This document shows, in pieces, positions 7,029-17,295 of a stretch of 64,000 nt of DNA. The DNA is from Enterobacter cloacae (lineage in GTDB: Bacteria; Pseudomonadota; Gammaproteobacteria; Enterobacterales; Enterobacteriaceae), in NCBI RefSeq assembly GCF_011078175.1, contig NZ_JAALCJ010000006.1, forward strand, positions 279,222 to 343,221, in the 5' to 3' direction. The notes beneath the pieces were generated by a model. The model was not told the DNA's origin. It was given only the letters and a program-made list of their open reading frames with translations, and did no database searches. Position numbers and translations under genes: made by a program. Numbering within the stretch: position 1 is the first letter of the stretch; each line of letters opens with the position of its first letter.

Positions 7029-8243
7029 ATGATGACGGCAAAATGGCAAGGCACGATTGCGCTTTTATTACTCATTATTATTTCGTACGTCGATCGGGTA
7101 AATATCTCGGTAATGATTTTAAACCCGGAATTTGCCGAACATTTTCAGTTAAATGAAAACAGAATGTTACAGGGTCTGCTCATGACCTGCTTTCTCCTGG
7201 GTTATGGCTTTTCTGCTTTATTATTAACGCCGGTTATTGAAAGCAAACTTCATTATCGGCAGGGATTATTAAGCAGCATTGCGATTTGGGCCGCGGTCTG
7301 CGCGGTTTCGCCTTTGCTCGGCTCGCTGACGGGAATGCTCATCGCCCGCGTGGTTCTGGGGATCGCGGAGGGACCGCTTTTTTCACTGAAAACGCGCTTT
7401 ATCAGCGATAACTTTAGCGCGCAAGAGATCGGCAAACCCAATGCCGTGACCGCGCTGGGCGTCTCGCTCGGTCTGGCCGTGGGCTTTCCGCTGGTGACCT
7501 GGCTGATGGCACATCTGGGCTGGGCCGGATCGTTTTATGCACTGGCGGCAATCAACCTTCTCCTCGGCGGCGGCTTAATCTGGCGTTTTCTGCCCGCGCC
7601 GCGCAAGCTCCCGACCGCGAAAAAGCCGGGGTTTGTCCACACCTTCACGCTGGCCTGGCAGACGCCGCTGCTGGGCTGGATCATGGTGGTTGAAATCGCC
7701 ACCCTGAGCTATCTCTGGGGAAGTAGCGCCTGGCTACCCGCGTGGCTGCGTGACGAGCACCACTTCTCGCTGCATGCCACGGGCTGGCTTGCGGCGATCC
7801 CCTTCCTGCTCAGCCTGGGGTCAAAGTTTCTGGGTGGCGTGCTGCTCGACAAAATGCGTCCGGAACAGGCACCGGTGCTGTTTGTGGTGGGCGGGGCGAT
7901 GACGGCGCTGTCCGTGGTCGCGCTGATGCTCAGCCATCAGCCTGCCTGGCTGGCGCTGTTTATGCTTTCGGCTAACGTCTTCTGGGGGCTTCAGGGGGCG
8001 GCTATTCCGGCGGTGATCCAGCATCACGCCGCGCGGGAAGCGGTGGGCAGCGCTTACGGCATAATCAATGGGATCGGCAATATCTGCGCGGCGTTTATTC
8101 CGCTGCTGATGGGGATGGTGATGAGATCGGTGGGGTCGGTCAGTTCAGGCTTTTCGGTGCTGGTCGTCTCGCAGGTTGTCACCCTGCTTGCCGGGGGAAT
8201 GTTGCTGCTGCGCATGCGGCGCGCAGCAGCAATCAGCGCGTAA
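7029..8243 (+). CDS. MFS transporter (ACS/MHS type), divergent from the Rieske operon
   Basis: 404 residues with about 12 hydrophobic segments. YVDRVNISVM after the first helix and RVVLGIAEGPLFSLKTRF near helix 4 are signatures of the anion:cation symporter branch. It is related to, but distinct from, the carrier at 1-1191. Two ATGs in a row (7029, 7032) follow AAGGCGG. Operators 2 and 3 sit just upstream, so the same regulator probably controls it. Inferred role: uptake or efflux of the aromatic substrate or an intermediate. It ends three bases from the convergent speB stop. Confidence 0.85.
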   Translation: MMTAKWQGTIALLLLIIISYVDRVNISVMILNPEFAEHFQLNENRMLQGLLMTCFLLGYGFSALLLTPVIESKLHYRQGLLSSIAIWAAVCAVSPLLGSLTGMLIARVVLGIAEGPLFSLKTRFISDNFSAQEIGKPNAVTALGVSLGLAVGFPLVTWLMAHLGWAGSFYALAAINLLLGGGLIWRFLPAPRKLPTAKKPGFVHTFTLAWQTPLLGWIMVVEIATLSYLWGSSAWLPAWLRDEHHFSLHATGWLAAIPFLLSLGSKFLGGVLLDKMRPEQAPVLFVVGGAMTALSVVALMLSHQPAWLALFMLSANVFWGLQGAAIPAVIQHHAAREAVGSAYGIINGIGNICAAFIPLLMGMVMRSVGSVSSGFSVLVVSQVVTLLAGGMLLLRMRRAAAISA

Positions 8244-8246
8244 GGC

Positions 8247-9167
8247 TTATTCGCCTTTTTTCGCCGCCTGGATGTAGAGCATTTCTAGTGCCAGGGTCGC
8301 CGCGGCCAGCGCGGTGATCTCGGACTGGTCATAGGCCGGAGCCACTTCCACCACGTCCATCCCGACGATGTTCAGATCCTTCAGGCCACGCACCAGCTTG
8401 ATGGCGCGGTCTGACGTCAGGCCGCCAATCACCGGCGTACCGGTACCCGGTGCAAATGCCGGATCCAGACAGTCGATATCAAAGGTCAGGTACACAGGCA
8501 TATCGCCGACGATCTGCTTAACCTGAGCCAGGATATCGTCCACGCCGCGATCGTTCACCTGGCCTGCGTCCAGCACGGTGAAGCCGTTATCTTTGTCGAA
8601 CTCGGTACGGATGCCGATCTGCACGGAGTGATTCGGGTCGATCAGACCTTCGTTTGGCGCAGTGTAAAACATGGTGCCGTGGTCGAATTCACAGCCGTTC
8701 GCGTAGGTGTCAGTATGCGCATCGAAGTGCACCAGCGCCATTTTGCCGAAGTGCTTCGCGTGGGCGCGCAGCAGCGGCAGTGTGACGAAGTGGTCGCCGC
8801 CGAAGGAGAGCATGCGTTTACCAGCCGCCAGCAGCTTCTCGGCGTGCGCCTGCAATTTTTCGCTCATCTCACGCGCGTCGCCAAAGGCGTACACCAGATC
8901 GCCGCAGTCCACCACGTTCAGGCGCTCGCGCATGTCGAAGTTCCACGGGAAGCGGTTGTGCTCCCAGGCCAGGTTAGTGGAAACCTGACGGATCGCCGCC
9001 GGACCATGACGTCCACCCGCGCGACCGGACGTTGCCATGTCGAACGGTACGCCGGTGATCACCCACTCAGCGTCGCTGTCGTACGGCTGGAAGTTCATCG
9101 GAAGGCGTAAAAAACCAAACGCGTTAGATACCAGAGAGTTATCGTACTGATGACCTAAAGTGCTCAT
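8247..9167 (-). CDS. speB: Agmatinase (agmatine ureohydrolase)
   Basis: 306 residues, same length as E. coli SpeB. It hydrolyses agmatine to putrescine and urea in the cytoplasm, the second step of the arginine route to polyamines. Manganese-binding signatures of the ureohydrolase fold are visible: [20 protein letters not shown] and [17 protein letters not shown]. It lies downstream of speA on the same strand but behind a strong terminator-like hairpin (9208-9252), so it probably also has its own promoter. Confidence 0.97.
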   Translation of the reverse strand: MSTLGHQYDNSLVSNAFGFLRLPMNFQPYDSDAEWVITGVPFDMATSGRAGGRHGPAAIRQVSTNLAWEHNRFPWNFDMRERLNVVDCGDLVYAFGDAREMSEKLQAHAEKLLAAGKRMLSFGGDHFVTLPLLRAHAKHFGKMALVHFDAHTDTYANGCEFDHGTMFYTAPNEGLIDPNHSVQIGIRTEFDKDNGFTVLDAGQVNDRGVDDILAQVKQIVGDMPVYLTFDIDCLDPAFAPGTGTPVIGGLTSDRAIKLVRGLKDLNIVGMDVVEVAPAYDQSEITALAAATLALEMLYIQAAKKGE

Positions 9168-9207
9168 GTCCTGACCTCTTATAAAGTCGATACATTAAAA
9201 ACAGATG

Positions 9208-9252
9208 AAAAAAAATCCCCTCCGCGTCGTTAAACCCGACGAGGAAGGGATT
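9208..9252 (-). terminator. Rho-independent terminator between speA and speB
   Basis: Minus-strand reading gives a stem of about 16 bp with two mismatches (AATCCCTTCCTCGTCG against CGACGCGGAGGGGATT), a seven-base loop and a run of T. It lies about 40 bases upstream of speB and 125 bases after the speA stop, so it should end or attenuate the speA transcript. Confidence 0.75.
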
Positions 9253-9335
9253 GATTCGTAAATCGCATATTGGGGCGAATTATCGCCGTTAATTCATACG
9301 GGTTCAAGTGAGTATAGGGCATTGTGCGGTCTGAT

Positions 9336-9370
9336 GCCCTCACCCCAACCCTCTCCCACAGAGAGAGGGC
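9336..9370. repeat. CCCTCACCC-type intergenic repeat, copy 1 (half element)
   Basis: Half-copy of the palindromic repeat found seven times in the window. It includes the hairpin CCCTCTC-N7-GAGAGGG. It begins seven bases past the speA stop, where it could act as a transcript 3' end. The flank TGCGGTCTGATGC is also found, inverted, beside the copy at 28625. Confidence 0.75.
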
Positions 9371-9377
9371 GTTTTAC

Positions 9378-11354
9378 CTACTCGTCTTCCAGATAGGTGT
9401 ACCCGTACAGACCTGCTTCAAACTCTTCCAGGAACTGCTGCTGCAAGGCATCGTCCAGACCGGTATTTTTCACCTGATCGCGGAACTGGGTGAGCAGTTT
9501 TTTCGGATCCAGCTGAACGTATTCGAGCATGTCCGCCACGGTGTCCCCTTCGTCGGACAGCTCAACCTCCACGCTGCCGTCAGGGAAGACAAACACGTCA
9601 ACCGCTTCGGTATCGCCGAATAGGTTGTGCATATTGCCGAGGATCTCCTGATACGCCCCCACCATAAAGAAGCCCAGCATTGGCGGATTCTCCGGATCGT
9701 ACTCCGGCATCGGCATGGTTGTGGCAATACCGTCACCGTCGACATAGTGATCAATCGCGCCATCGGAGTCACAGGTGATGTCCAGCAGCACCGCGCGACG
9801 CTCCGGAGCGTGGTTCAGCCCTTCCAGCGGCAGAACCGGGAACAGCTGGTCTATACCCCAGGCATCCGGCATCGACTGGAACAGGGAGAAGTTGACGTAC
9901 ATTTTGTCCGCCATACGCTCCTGCAACTCGTCGATAATTGGACGGTGCGCGCGGTTGCTCGGGTCGAGCTGTTTCTGCACTTCGTGGCACATATTCAGAT
10001 AGAGCTGCTCGGCCCACGCGCGCTCTTGCAGGCTAAAGGTGCCCGAAGAATAGCCGACGTGAATATCGTGCAGGTCCATCTGGCTGTCGTGTAGCCATTC
10101 GCGCAGGGAACGACGCGTGCCCGGCTCGTGCATCTCCTGCCAGGTTTCCCACATGCTTTGCAGAGAACGCGGGGCATCGTCTGCCGGAGGTGTGGCTTCG
10201 GTGATTTCGCTACGCTCAACGCCGATGATGTTAGAGACCAGCACCGTATGGTGCGCGGTAACCGCGCGGCCGGATTCGGTGATCACCGTCGGATGCGGCA
10301 GGCCGTGCTCTTCGCAGGCATCGCCAATCGCCCAGATGATGTTGTTAGCGTATTCGTTCAGGCCGTAGTTTACCGAGCAGTCAGACTGCGAGCGGGTCCC
10401 TTCGTAGTCCACGCCCAGGCCGCCGCCCACGTCAAAGCACTGAATATTCACGCCGAGCTTATGCAGCTCAACGTAGAAACGTGCCGATTCACGCACGCCG
10501 GTGGCGATGTCGCGGATATTGGCCATCTGCGAGCCGAGGTGGAAGTGCAGCAGCTGAATGCTGTCCAGACGACCGCGCTCGCGCAGAATTTCCACCAGCT
10601 GTAGCACCTGGTTCGCCGCGAGGCCGAACTTGGATTTTTCACCGCCGGAAGACTGCCACTTACCGGATCCCTGCGAGGCCAGACGCGCACGCACGCCAAG
10701 GCGAGGGATCACGTTCAGACGCTCGGCCTCTTCCAGCACAATCGCGATTTCGGTCATCTTCTCGATCACCAGATAGACCTTGTGGCCCATCTTCTCGCCA
10801 ATTAGCGCCAGACGAATATATTCACGGTCTTTATAGCCGTTACAGACGATCACCGACCGGGTCATGCCCGCGTGGGCCAGGACAGCCATCAACTCCGCTT
10901 TAGAGCCTGCTTCCAGGCCCAACGGTTCGCCGGAGTGGATCAGGGACTCAATCACGCGGCGGTGCTGGTTTACCTTGATCGGATAAACGAGGAAATAGTC
11001 GCCGTTATAACCATACGATTCGCGCGCACGTTTGAACGCGGCGTTAATAGAACGCAGGCGATGTTGCAGGATCTGCGGGAAGCAGAACAGTGCAGGCAAG
11101 CGCTGGCCCTGCGCTTCACGGGCTTTCACCAGTTTAGCGAGATCCACGCGCGCTTCCGGGACGTCCGGATCCGGGCAGACACTGATGTGACCCAGCTCGT
11201 TGACGTCGTAGTAGTTATTGCCCCACCAGGCAATATTGTAAGTGCGCAGCATCTTGCTGGCTTCCTGGGAGCTCATCGCAACCTCCTGCATAGAACGTAG
11301 TACACCCTGTTCGCCTGCTGACGAAGGCGAAAGCGAAGACATGTCGTCAGACAT
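9378..11354 (-). CDS. speA: Biosynthetic arginine decarboxylase
   Basis: 658 residues from ATG 11354 ([12 protein letters not shown]), matching the E. coli start and length; an in-frame ATG four codons upstream is unlikely. It is a PLP enzyme of the alanine-racemase fold that turns arginine into agmatine. The PLP lysine is in YPIKVNQHR, and the HFHLGSQ and [12 protein letters not shown] segments follow. The N-terminal region may be cleaved in the periplasm as in E. coli. The leader gene yqgB ends eight bases upstream. Confidence 0.97.
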   Translation of the reverse strand: MSDDMSSLSPSSAGEQGVLRSMQEVAMSSQEASKMLRTYNIAWWGNNYYDVNELGHISVCPDPDVPEARVDLAKLVKAREAQGQRLPALFCFPQILQHRLRSINAAFKRARESYGYNGDYFLVYPIKVNQHRRVIESLIHSGEPLGLEAGSKAELMAVLAHAGMTRSVIVCNGYKDREYIRLALIGEKMGHKVYLVIEKMTEIAIVLEEAERLNVIPRLGVRARLASQGSGKWQSSGGEKSKFGLAANQVLQLVEILRERGRLDSIQLLHFHLGSQMANIRDIATGVRESARFYVELHKLGVNIQCFDVGGGLGVDYEGTRSQSDCSVNYGLNEYANNIIWAIGDACEEHGLPHPTVITESGRAVTAHHTVLVSNIIGVERSEITEATPPADDAPRSLQSMWETWQEMHEPGTRRSLREWLHDSQMDLHDIHVGYSSGTFSLQERAWAEQLYLNMCHEVQKQLDPSNRAHRPIIDELQERMADKMYVNFSLFQSMPDAWGIDQLFPVLPLEGLNHAPERRAVLLDITCDSDGAIDHYVDGDGIATTMPMPEYDPENPPMLGFFMVGAYQEILGNMHNLFGDTEAVDVFVFPDGSVEVELSDEGDTVADMLEYVQLDPKKLLTQFRDQVKNTGLDDALQQQFLEEFEAGLYGYTYLEDE

Positions 11355-11362
11355 AGCGAACC

Positions 11363-11494
11363 TCAACTCTTTGTATTAAGTGTAAAACAGTTGACTACTA
11401 TCGCAGCGTTATACGGCGATAACAACCCATTAACGGCTCCATTTCCCAGCAGAGTATGCTGAAATCCAGACCGTGCGACCGGTTTCTTATTCAT
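11363..11494 (-). CDS. yqgB: YqgB, short acidic-stress-associated peptide upstream of speA
   Basis: 43 residues, [10 protein letters not shown] at the start and [15 protein letters not shown] at the end. Length and the C-terminal [11 protein letters not shown] block agree with E. coli YqgB, which also lies directly before speA. It ends eight bases before the speA start, so leader-peptide coupling to speA is possible. No clear Shine-Dalgarno is seen before this ATG. Function is not established; identification rests on recalled E. coli sequence and position. Confidence 0.8.
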   Translation of the reverse strand: MNKKPVARSGFQHTLLGNGAVNGLLSPYNAAIVVNCFTLNTKS

Positions 11495-12154
11495 ATCATT
11501 GTAAAACACGTATCCGAACTCTGTATGACAAGGTTCGGCGAAACCACGAGAAAACTCCTGTATTAACAAGAGCGCCCTTGTTCAGTTTTCACAAAGCGTG
11601 ACCGGCTCTGGAATCCTGAGAAGCACCGAGATGGGTATAACATCGGCAGGTGTTTAGACCGGAAGTGCGGGTGGGAATCAAATGCGCGCCAGAACGGCTG
11701 CGCTGAATGAGCGGAAAACGATGGTTCATTATCTCGTATCACCTCCACGGCCGCCTCTGCTGAAACGGACCACAAGCCAAAGCTAAAAGTTCACTGCTTA
11801 ACCCGGCTGGAAGTGGCGACACGATGTGTTCATCGAGCGCTTATTTTATATGAGCCGCGCGCCGCGTTTTATACCGAGAAGGTCGCTAAAAAGCAAAACA
11901 AAAATGCGGAGGTTGCCAGCGCCGTCAGGAAAAATGTCCAGCCGTGTTTTCAACGCAGTGAGAGGTGAGTCAAAAAAAACTGGAAATCGGGTGAAGAAGT
12001 GACCTAAAATAGACGTCCAGATGTTAATCCATCCATACTGATTAACACTCAGACTGCCAGTGTCAAAATTCTGTAGGTCTTGGTAGAATTATCTCCTTTG
12101 GCTAATCCACACAGCAGCTTGAGCTAACCAAATTCCTCTTAGGTGAAATAAAAC
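11495..12154. other. Long divergent intergenic region between yqgB-speA and metK
   Basis: 660 bases. It holds the speA/yqgB 5' region and, near the right end, MetJ-box-like sequences for metK (12011-12034). Short frames here, for example 70 codons on the minus strand at 11563-11775, have no ribosome binding site or recognisable protein features and I do not call them. No terminator or RNA gene was recognised. Confidence 0.5.
12011..12034 (+). promoter_or_regulatory. MetJ operator (tandem met boxes) upstream of metK
   Basis: AGACGTCC at 12011 matches seven of eight bases of the met box AGACGTCT. It is followed directly by two poorer boxes (AGATGTTA, ATCCATCC). Tandem eight-base boxes are how MetJ with S-adenosylmethionine represses met genes. 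The site is about 120 bases before metK. Confidence 0.65.
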
Positions 12155-13309
12155 ATGGCAAAACACCTGTTTACGTCCGAGTCCGTATCAGAAGGACATC
12201 CTGATAAAATTGCTGACCAAATCTCCGATGCGGTGCTGGATGCGATCCTCGCGCAGGATCCAAAAGCGCGCGTAGCGTGTGAAACCTATGTCAAAACCGG
12301 CATGGTTCTGGTTGGCGGTGAGATCACCACCAGCGCATGGGTTGATATCGAAGAGATCACCCGTAACACGGTGCGTGAGATCGGCTATGTACATTCTGAT
12401 ATGGGCTTTGATGCCAACTCCTGCGCCGTACTGAGCGCGATTGGCAAACAGTCTCCGGACATCAACCAGGGCGTTGACCGTGCCGATCCGCTGGAACAGG
12501 GCGCGGGCGACCAGGGCCTGATGTTCGGTTACGCAACCAACGAAACCGACGTGCTGATGCCTGCCCCGGTGACCTACGCACACCGTCTGGTGCAGCGTCA
12601 GGCTGAAGTGCGTAAAAACGGCACCCTGCCGTGGCTGCGCCCGGATGCGAAAAGCCAGGTGACCTTCCAGTATGACGATGGGAAAATCGTCGGTATCGAT
12701 GCCGTGGTTCTTTCCACGCAGCATGCTGAAGAGATTGACCAGAAATCCCTGCAAGAAGCGGTGATGGAAGAGATCATCAAGCCGGTTCTGCCAACTGAAT
12801 GGCTGAGCTCTGCGACCAAATTCTTCATCAACCCAACCGGACGCTTTGTTATCGGCGGCCCAATGGGTGACTGCGGTCTGACCGGTCGTAAAATCATCGT
12901 TGATACCTACGGCGGCATGGCGCGTCACGGCGGCGGTGCATTCTCCGGTAAAGATCCGTCTAAAGTTGACCGCTCTGCGGCGTACGCGGCACGTTATGTG
13001 GCGAAAAACATCGTTGCTGCCGGTCTGGCTGATCGCTGTGAGATTCAGGTTTCCTACGCTATCGGCGTGGCTGAGCCAACCTCCATCATGGTGGAAACCT
13101 TCGGTACTGAAAAAGTGCCTTCAGAACAGTTAACCCTGCTGGTGCGCGAGTTCTTCGACCTGCGTCCATACGGTCTGATTCAGATGCTGGATCTGCTGCA
13201 CCCAATCTACCAGGAAACCGCGGCGTACGGTCACTTTGGTCGCGAACATTTCCCATGGGAAAAAACCGACAAAGCCGCTCTGCTGCGTGAGGCTGCCGGT
13301 CTGAAATAA
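12155..13309 (+). CDS. metK: S-adenosylmethionine synthetase
   Basis: 384 residues. It makes S-adenosylmethionine from methionine and ATP in the cytoplasm. Family signatures: [18 protein letters not shown] near the N-terminus, the hexapeptide GAGDQG, and a [16 protein letters not shown] phosphate-binding loop. S-adenosylmethionine feeds methylation and, through SpeD elsewhere, the spermidine pathway whose putrescine genes flank it. MetJ boxes lie upstream and a strong terminator follows. Confidence 0.98.
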   Translation: MAKHLFTSESVSEGHPDKIADQISDAVLDAILAQDPKARVACETYVKTGMVLVGGEITTSAWVDIEEITRNTVREIGYVHSDMGFDANSCAVLSAIGKQSPDINQGVDRADPLEQGAGDQGLMFGYATNETDVLMPAPVTYAHRLVQRQAEVRKNGTLPWLRPDAKSQVTFQYDDGKIVGIDAVVLSTQHAEEIDQKSLQEAVMEEIIKPVLPTEWLSSATKFFINPTGRFVIGGPMGDCGLTGRKIIVDTYGGMARHGGGAFSGKDPSKVDRSAAYAARYVAKNIVAAGLADRCEIQVSYAIGVAEPTSIMVETFGTEKVPSEQLTLLVREFFDLRPYGLIQMLDLLHPIYQETAAYGHFGREHFPWEKTDKAALLREAAGLK

Positions 13310-13330
13310 TCGACTGCCAGCAGCTTAAAC

Positions 13331-13358
13331 AGGCCAGCCTTTGTGCTGGCCTTTTTTT
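13331..13358 (+). terminator. metK rho-independent terminator
   Basis: Eight-base perfect stem AGGCCAGC / GCTGGCCT with a six-base loop, followed by seven T. It is 21 bases after the metK stop. Confidence 0.9.
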
Positions 13359-13360
13359 AT

Positions 13361-13440
13361 GTCGGGTGGCGGCCAGGCCTTACCCGACCTACGGGTAGTG
13401 AGTTTTATAGGCCGGATAAGGCATAGCCGCCACCCGGCAA
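13361..13440. repeat. REP/BIME-like element pair after metK
   Basis: Two facing REP-like units (GTCGGGTGGCGGCCAGGCC with TTACCCGACC, then AGGCCGGATAAGGC with GCCGCCACCCGGC). They start directly after the T-run of the metK terminator. Such pairs stabilise upstream mRNA ends and bind gyrase in enterics. Confidence 0.75.
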
Positions 13441-13625
13441 TATTTGGAACCGCTTACACCTGACTCTCTGTACCCCGCTTTCAGAATATTCTCTTTGCAT
13501 GATCGCATTTCTTCTGCTGTTACATTCCCTTTCAGTTAAGTCTGAAATGTATTCAAACGCGATGCACATCAATTAATTTGCCTCTATATTTTCAAAGCTT
13601 TAATTATTTTTACGGTTACAGGTTA

Positions 13626-13641
13626 GTGTAACCGATTACAC
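13626..13641. promoter_or_regulatory. GalR/GalS operator GTGTAACCGATTACAC upstream of galP
   Basis: The 16 bases fit the GalR/GalS consensus GTGTAANCGNTTACAC at every fixed position. The site is 85 bases before galP, as expected for repression of galactose uptake in the absence of galactose. Confidence 0.85.
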
Positions 13642-13644
13642 CAT

Positions 13645-13660
13645 TGTGATTTGACTCACA
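13645..13660. promoter_or_regulatory. CRP site TGTGA-N6-TCACA upstream of galP
   Basis: A perfect symmetrical CRP core, three bases after the GalR operator. The tight spacing suggests interplay of cAMP-CRP activation and Gal repression at the galP promoter. Confidence 0.85.
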
Positions 13661-13725
13661 TATTTTTATGAGTCGCTCGCCTACCCTTTATATCGTAAAA
13701 ACTGATAACTCAACTGGAGGGCATA

Positions 13726-15123
13726 ATGCCTGACAATAATAAACAGGGGCGTACGTCCAATAAGGCAATGACGTTCTTCGTCTGCTTCCTCGCCGCTCTG
13801 GCAGGATTACTCTTTGGCCTGGATATTGGCGTAATTGCCGGTGCATTACCGTTCATTACCGATGAGTTCCAGATTAGCGCACACACTCAGGAATGGGTGG
13901 TGAGTTCCATGATGTTCGGTGCCGCCGTCGGCGCGGTCGGCAGCGGCTGGCTCTCCTTCAAGCTCGGGCGTAAAAAGAGTCTGATGATCGGCGCGATCCT
14001 GTTCGTTGCCGGCTCGCTGTTCTCTGCCGCTGCGCCTAACGTCGAAGTGCTGATCCTCTCTCGTGTGCTGCTCGGTCTGGCAGTGGGCGTGGCGTCTTAT
14101 ACTGCCCCGCTGTACCTGTCCGAAATCGCCCCGGAAAAAATCCGCGGCAGCATGATTTCCATGTATCAGCTGATGATCACCATCGGTATTCTGGGGGCGT
14201 ATCTCTCCGATACTGCATTCAGCTACAGCGGCGCATGGCGCTGGATGCTCGGTGTGATCATCATTCCTGCCGTCCTGCTGCTGATTGGTGTCTTCTTCCT
14301 GCCGGACAGCCCGCGCTGGTTTGCCGCAAAACGCCGCTTCCATGATGCCGAACGCGTTCTCTTACGCCTGCGTGATACCAGCGCCGAAGCCAAAAACGAG
14401 CTGGAAGAGATCCGCGAAAGCCTGAAGGTCAAACAGTCCGGCTGGGCGCTGTTTAAAGAGAACAGCAACTTCCGCCGCGCGGTGTTCCTCGGCGTGCTGT
14501 TACAGATCATGCAACAGTTCACCGGGATGAACGTCATCATGTATTACGCGCCGAAAATCTTCGAACTGGCGGGCTACACCAACACCACCGAGCAGATGTG
14601 GGGCACCGTGATCGTCGGCCTGACCAACGTGCTGGCGACCTTTATCGCTATCGGTCTGGTAGACCGCTGGGGACGTAAGCCAACCCTGACGCTGGGCTTC
14701 CTGGTGATGGCCGTCGGGATGGGCGTACTGGGTACCATGATGCACATGGGCATTCACTCCTCAACGGCACAGTACTTCGCCGTGGCGATGCTGCTGATGT
14801 TTATCATTGGGTTTGCGATGAGCGCCGGTCCGCTGATTTGGGTGCTGTGCTCAGAGATCCAGCCGCTGAAAGGGCGTGACTTCGGCATCACCTGCTCTAC
14901 TGCTACCAACTGGATTGCCAACATGATCGTCGGCGCGACGTTCCTGACCATGCTCAACACCCTGGGTAACGCCAATACCTTCTGGGTCTACGCCGGTCTG
15001 AACCTGTTCTTTATTGTTCTTACTCTCTGGCTGGTTCCTGAAACTAAACACGTTTCACTGGAACACATTGAACGTAACCTGATGAAAGGTCGTCCACTGC
15101 GCGAAATCGGCGCACACGACTGA
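13726..15123 (+). CDS. galP: Galactose:proton symporter
   Basis: 465 residues, one more than E. coli GalP. A 12-helix sugar porter of the major facilitator superfamily in the inner membrane. Signatures include the first-helix [21 protein letters not shown] after helix 2, the inter-domain [12 protein letters not shown] (PESPR type), [17 protein letters not shown] in helix 7 and the C-terminal [18 protein letters not shown] lies just before the ATG. Control by GalR/GalS and CRP is indicated by the upstream sites. Confidence 0.97.
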   Translation: MPDNNKQGRTSNKAMTFFVCFLAALAGLLFGLDIGVIAGALPFITDEFQISAHTQEWVVSSMMFGAAVGAVGSGWLSFKLGRKKSLMIGAILFVAGSLFSAAAPNVEVLILSRVLLGLAVGVASYTAPLYLSEIAPEKIRGSMISMYQLMITIGILGAYLSDTAFSYSGAWRWMLGVIIIPAVLLLIGVFFLPDSPRWFAAKRRFHDAERVLLRLRDTSAEAKNELEEIRESLKVKQSGWALFKENSNFRRAVFLGVLLQIMQQFTGMNVIMYYAPKIFELAGYTNTTEQMWGTVIVGLTNVLATFIAIGLVDRWGRKPTLTLGFLVMAVGMGVLGTMMHMGIHSSTAQYFAVAMLLMFIIGFAMSAGPLIWVLCSEIQPLKGRDFGITCSTATNWIANMIVGATFLTMLNTLGNANTFWVYAGLNLFFIVLTLWLVPETKHVSLEHIERNLMKGRPLREIGAHD

Positions 15124-15132
15124 TCCTCTTGC

Positions 15133-15155
15133 GGGAGGCGCCTCTTGCGCCTCCC
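15133..15155 (+). terminator. Hairpin after galP, weak terminator
   Basis: Stem GGGAGGCG / CGCCTCCC with a seven-base loop, ten bases after the galP stop. There is no proper T-run, so it may act as an mRNA-stabilising 3' structure rather than an efficient terminator. Confidence 0.4.
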
Positions 15156-15181
15156 CGCTTCCCGCTTTATGCTCTGCCCCT

Positions 15182-15679
15182 ATGAAAGCTCCCCGTCTCC
15201 CCATCGCCATTCAGCTAGCCGTCATGCGCCGCCTGCGGGAAAAACTCGCCCAGGCCAACCTCAAGCTCGGCCGCAATTATCCTGAACCGAAGCTGGTCTA
15301 TCAGCAGCGTGGCACCGCGGCTGGCACCGCCTGGCTGGAAGCCTACGAGATCCGCCTGAATCCGGTACTGATGATGGAAAATCAGCAGGCGTTTATCGAA
15401 GAAGTGGTACCGCACGAGCTGGCCCACCTTCTGGTGTGGAAACACTTTGGCCGCGTGGCGCCGCACGGCAAAGAGTGGAAGTGGATGATGGAGGCGGTGC
15501 TCGATGTTCCGGCACGCCGAACCCATCAGTTCGAGCTGGAATCGGTGCGCCGCAATACGTTTCCCTACCGCTGCCAGTGCCAGCAGCACCAGCTTACCGT
15601 CCGCCGCCACAACCGCGTGATGCGGGGCGAGGCCACCTACCGCTGCGTAAAATGCGGCGAACCGCTGATTGCGGAATAA
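15182..15679 (+). CDS. sprT: SprT family zinc metalloprotease-like protein
   Basis: 165 residues, as in E. coli. The zinc site HELAH is at residues 78-82, and a C-terminal zinc-ribbon-like part (YRCQCQQHQ ... YRCVKCG) follows. The fold resembles the SPRTN protease domain. Biological role in bacteria is poorly known. It lies between galP and endA, 58 bases after galP, without a visible strong promoter. Confidence 0.93.
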   Translation: MKAPRLPIAIQLAVMRRLREKLAQANLKLGRNYPEPKLVYQQRGTAAGTAWLEAYEIRLNPVLMMENQQAFIEEVVPHELAHLLVWKHFGRVAPHGKEWKWMMEAVLDVPARRTHQFELESVRRNTFPYRCQCQQHQLTVRRHNRVMRGEATYRCVKCGEPLIAE

Positions 15680-15773
15680 TCAGCTGAACATTCAGGAACT
15701 TTCCTGATCTGACTGATTGCATACGGGAACAACATTCGTTACGTTGCGGGCTCGTTTTGACACGGAGTGTAAG

Positions 15774-16481
15774 ATGTCCCGTAATGTTTCTCTCGCGGTC
15801 GCTTTTCTGGCGACAGCGCTTTCCGGCCATGCTCTGGCCGACGGTATTCACAGTTTTTCTCAGGCAAAAACCGCAGGCGTAAAGATTAACGCCGACGTGC
15901 CGGGCGATTTCTACTGTGGCTGTAAAATTAACTGGCAAGGTAAAAAAGGGCTCGTGGACCTGGAGTCCTGCGGCTATAAGGTGCGCAAGAACGAGAACCG
16001 CGCCAGCCGAATCGAATGGGAGCATGTTGTTCCGGCCTGGCAGTTTGGCCACCAGCGCCAGTGCTGGCAGGAGGGTGGGCGTAAGAATTGCGCCAAAGAT
16101 CCTGTCTACCGCCAGATGGAAAGCGATATGCACAACCTTCAACCCGCCGTGGGTGAAGTCAATGGCGATCGCGGTAACTTCATGTATAGTCAATGGAACG
16201 GTGGCGAAGGCCAGTACGGTCAGTGCGCCATGAAGGTCGATTTCAAAGAAAAAGTCGCCGAACCGCCCGCCCGCGCGCGTGGCAGCATCGCTCGAACCTA
16301 CTTCTATATGCGCGACCGGTACAATCTCAACCTTTCCCGCCAGCAGACGCAGCTCTTCAATGCCTGGGATAAACTCTACCCGGTGACGGACTGGGAATGC
16401 CAGCGCGACGAACGCATCGCTAAAGTCCAGGGGAATCACAACCCATACGTCCAGCGGGCTTGCCAGGCACAAAAGAGCTAA
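15774..16481 (+). CDS. endA: Endonuclease I, periplasmic DNase
   Basis: 235 residues from ATG 15774 (GGAG upstream); the longer frame from 15717 would hide the signal peptide. Residues 1-21 ([21 protein letters not shown]) form a Sec signal. The mature part has [18 protein letters not shown] with the probable catalytic His, conserved cysteines for disulphides, and [20 protein letters not shown]. It cuts double-stranded DNA in the periplasm. Start and length agree with E. coli EndA. Confidence 0.96.
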   Translation: MSRNVSLAVAFLATALSGHALADGIHSFSQAKTAGVKINADVPGDFYCGCKINWQGKKGLVDLESCGYKVRKNENRASRIEWEHVVPAWQFGHQRQCWQEGGRKNCAKDPVYRQMESDMHNLQPAVGEVNGDRGNFMYSQWNGGEGQYGQCAMKVDFKEKVAEPPARARGSIARTYFYMRDRYNLNLSRQQTQLFNAWDKLYPVTDWECQRDERIAKVQGNHNPYVQRACQAQKS

Positions 16482-16532
16482 CCTACACTACGGCAATTCG
16501 CTTATATCGCATGACACATGGAATTTCGGACT

Positions 16533-17264
16533 ATGCGCATCCCTCGCATCTATCACCCTGAACTGATTACCCCGGGCGGCGAAATCGCCCTGTCTGATGA
16601 TGCTGCAAACCACGTAGGCCGCGTGCTGCGCATGGGCGCAGGCCAGGCGATTCAGCTTTTTGACGGTTCTAATCAGGTTTTCGACGCTGAAATTACGCGC
16701 GCTGACAAGAAAAGCGTGCACGTGAAGGTGCTACGTAGTGAAGTGGACGACAGGGAATCACCGCTGCACATTCACCTGGGACAGGTGATGTCGCGTGGGG
16801 AAAAGATGGAGTTCACCATTCAGAAATCGATTGAACTGGGTGTAAGCCTCATTACGCCACTTTTTTCTGAGCGCTGTGGCGTTAAACTGGATGCGGAACG
16901 TCTGAACAAAAAGATCCAGCAGTGGCAAAAAATTGCCATCGCAGCCTGCGAACAGAGCGGTCGCAACCGTATCCCGGAGATCCGCCCGGCGATGGATCTG
17001 GAGGACTGGTGTGCAGAAGAAGAACGCGGGCTTAAGCTCAATCTTCATCCGCGCGCCAGCGCCAGCATCAATACGCTACCGCTGCCCGTTGAGCGTGTAC
17101 GCCTGCTGATTGGTCCGGAAGGCGGCCTGTCGGCTGACGAAATTGCCATGACGGCGCGTTACCAGTTTACTGATATTCTGTTGGGACCTCGCGTTCTGCG
17201 CACTGAGACAACGGCACTCACCGCCATTACCGCGCTACAGGTGCGATTTGGCGATCTGGGTTGA
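16533..17264 (+). CDS. rsmE: 16S rRNA m3U1498 methyltransferase
   Basis: 243 residues from ATG 16533 ([10 protein letters not shown]), the E. coli start and length. It is a SPOUT-class methyltransferase with an N-terminal PUA-like domain and a C-terminal trefoil knot: [14 protein letters not shown], then [12 protein letters not shown], which bind S-adenosylmethionine. Modifies U1498 of 16S rRNA. gshB follows after 31 bases and is likely co-transcribed. Confidence 0.96.
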   Translation: MRIPRIYHPELITPGGEIALSDDAANHVGRVLRMGAGQAIQLFDGSNQVFDAEITRADKKSVHVKVLRSEVDDRESPLHIHLGQVMSRGEKMEFTIQKSIELGVSLITPLFSERCGVKLDAERLNKKIQQWQKIAIAACEQSGRNRIPEIRPAMDLEDWCAEEERGLKLNLHPRASASINTLPLPVERVRLLIGPEGGLSADEIAMTARYQFTDILLGPRVLRTETTALTAITALQVRFGDLG

Positions 17265-17295
17265 AGCAAAGCCTGACCCATAACCGGAGAAGAAG

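Noticed and set aside
11563..11775. 70-codon minus-strand frame in the yqgB-metK spacer, considered as a yqgC/yqgD-like gene
   Set aside because: No Shine-Dalgarno, no hydrophobic or domain features, and no recalled similarity.
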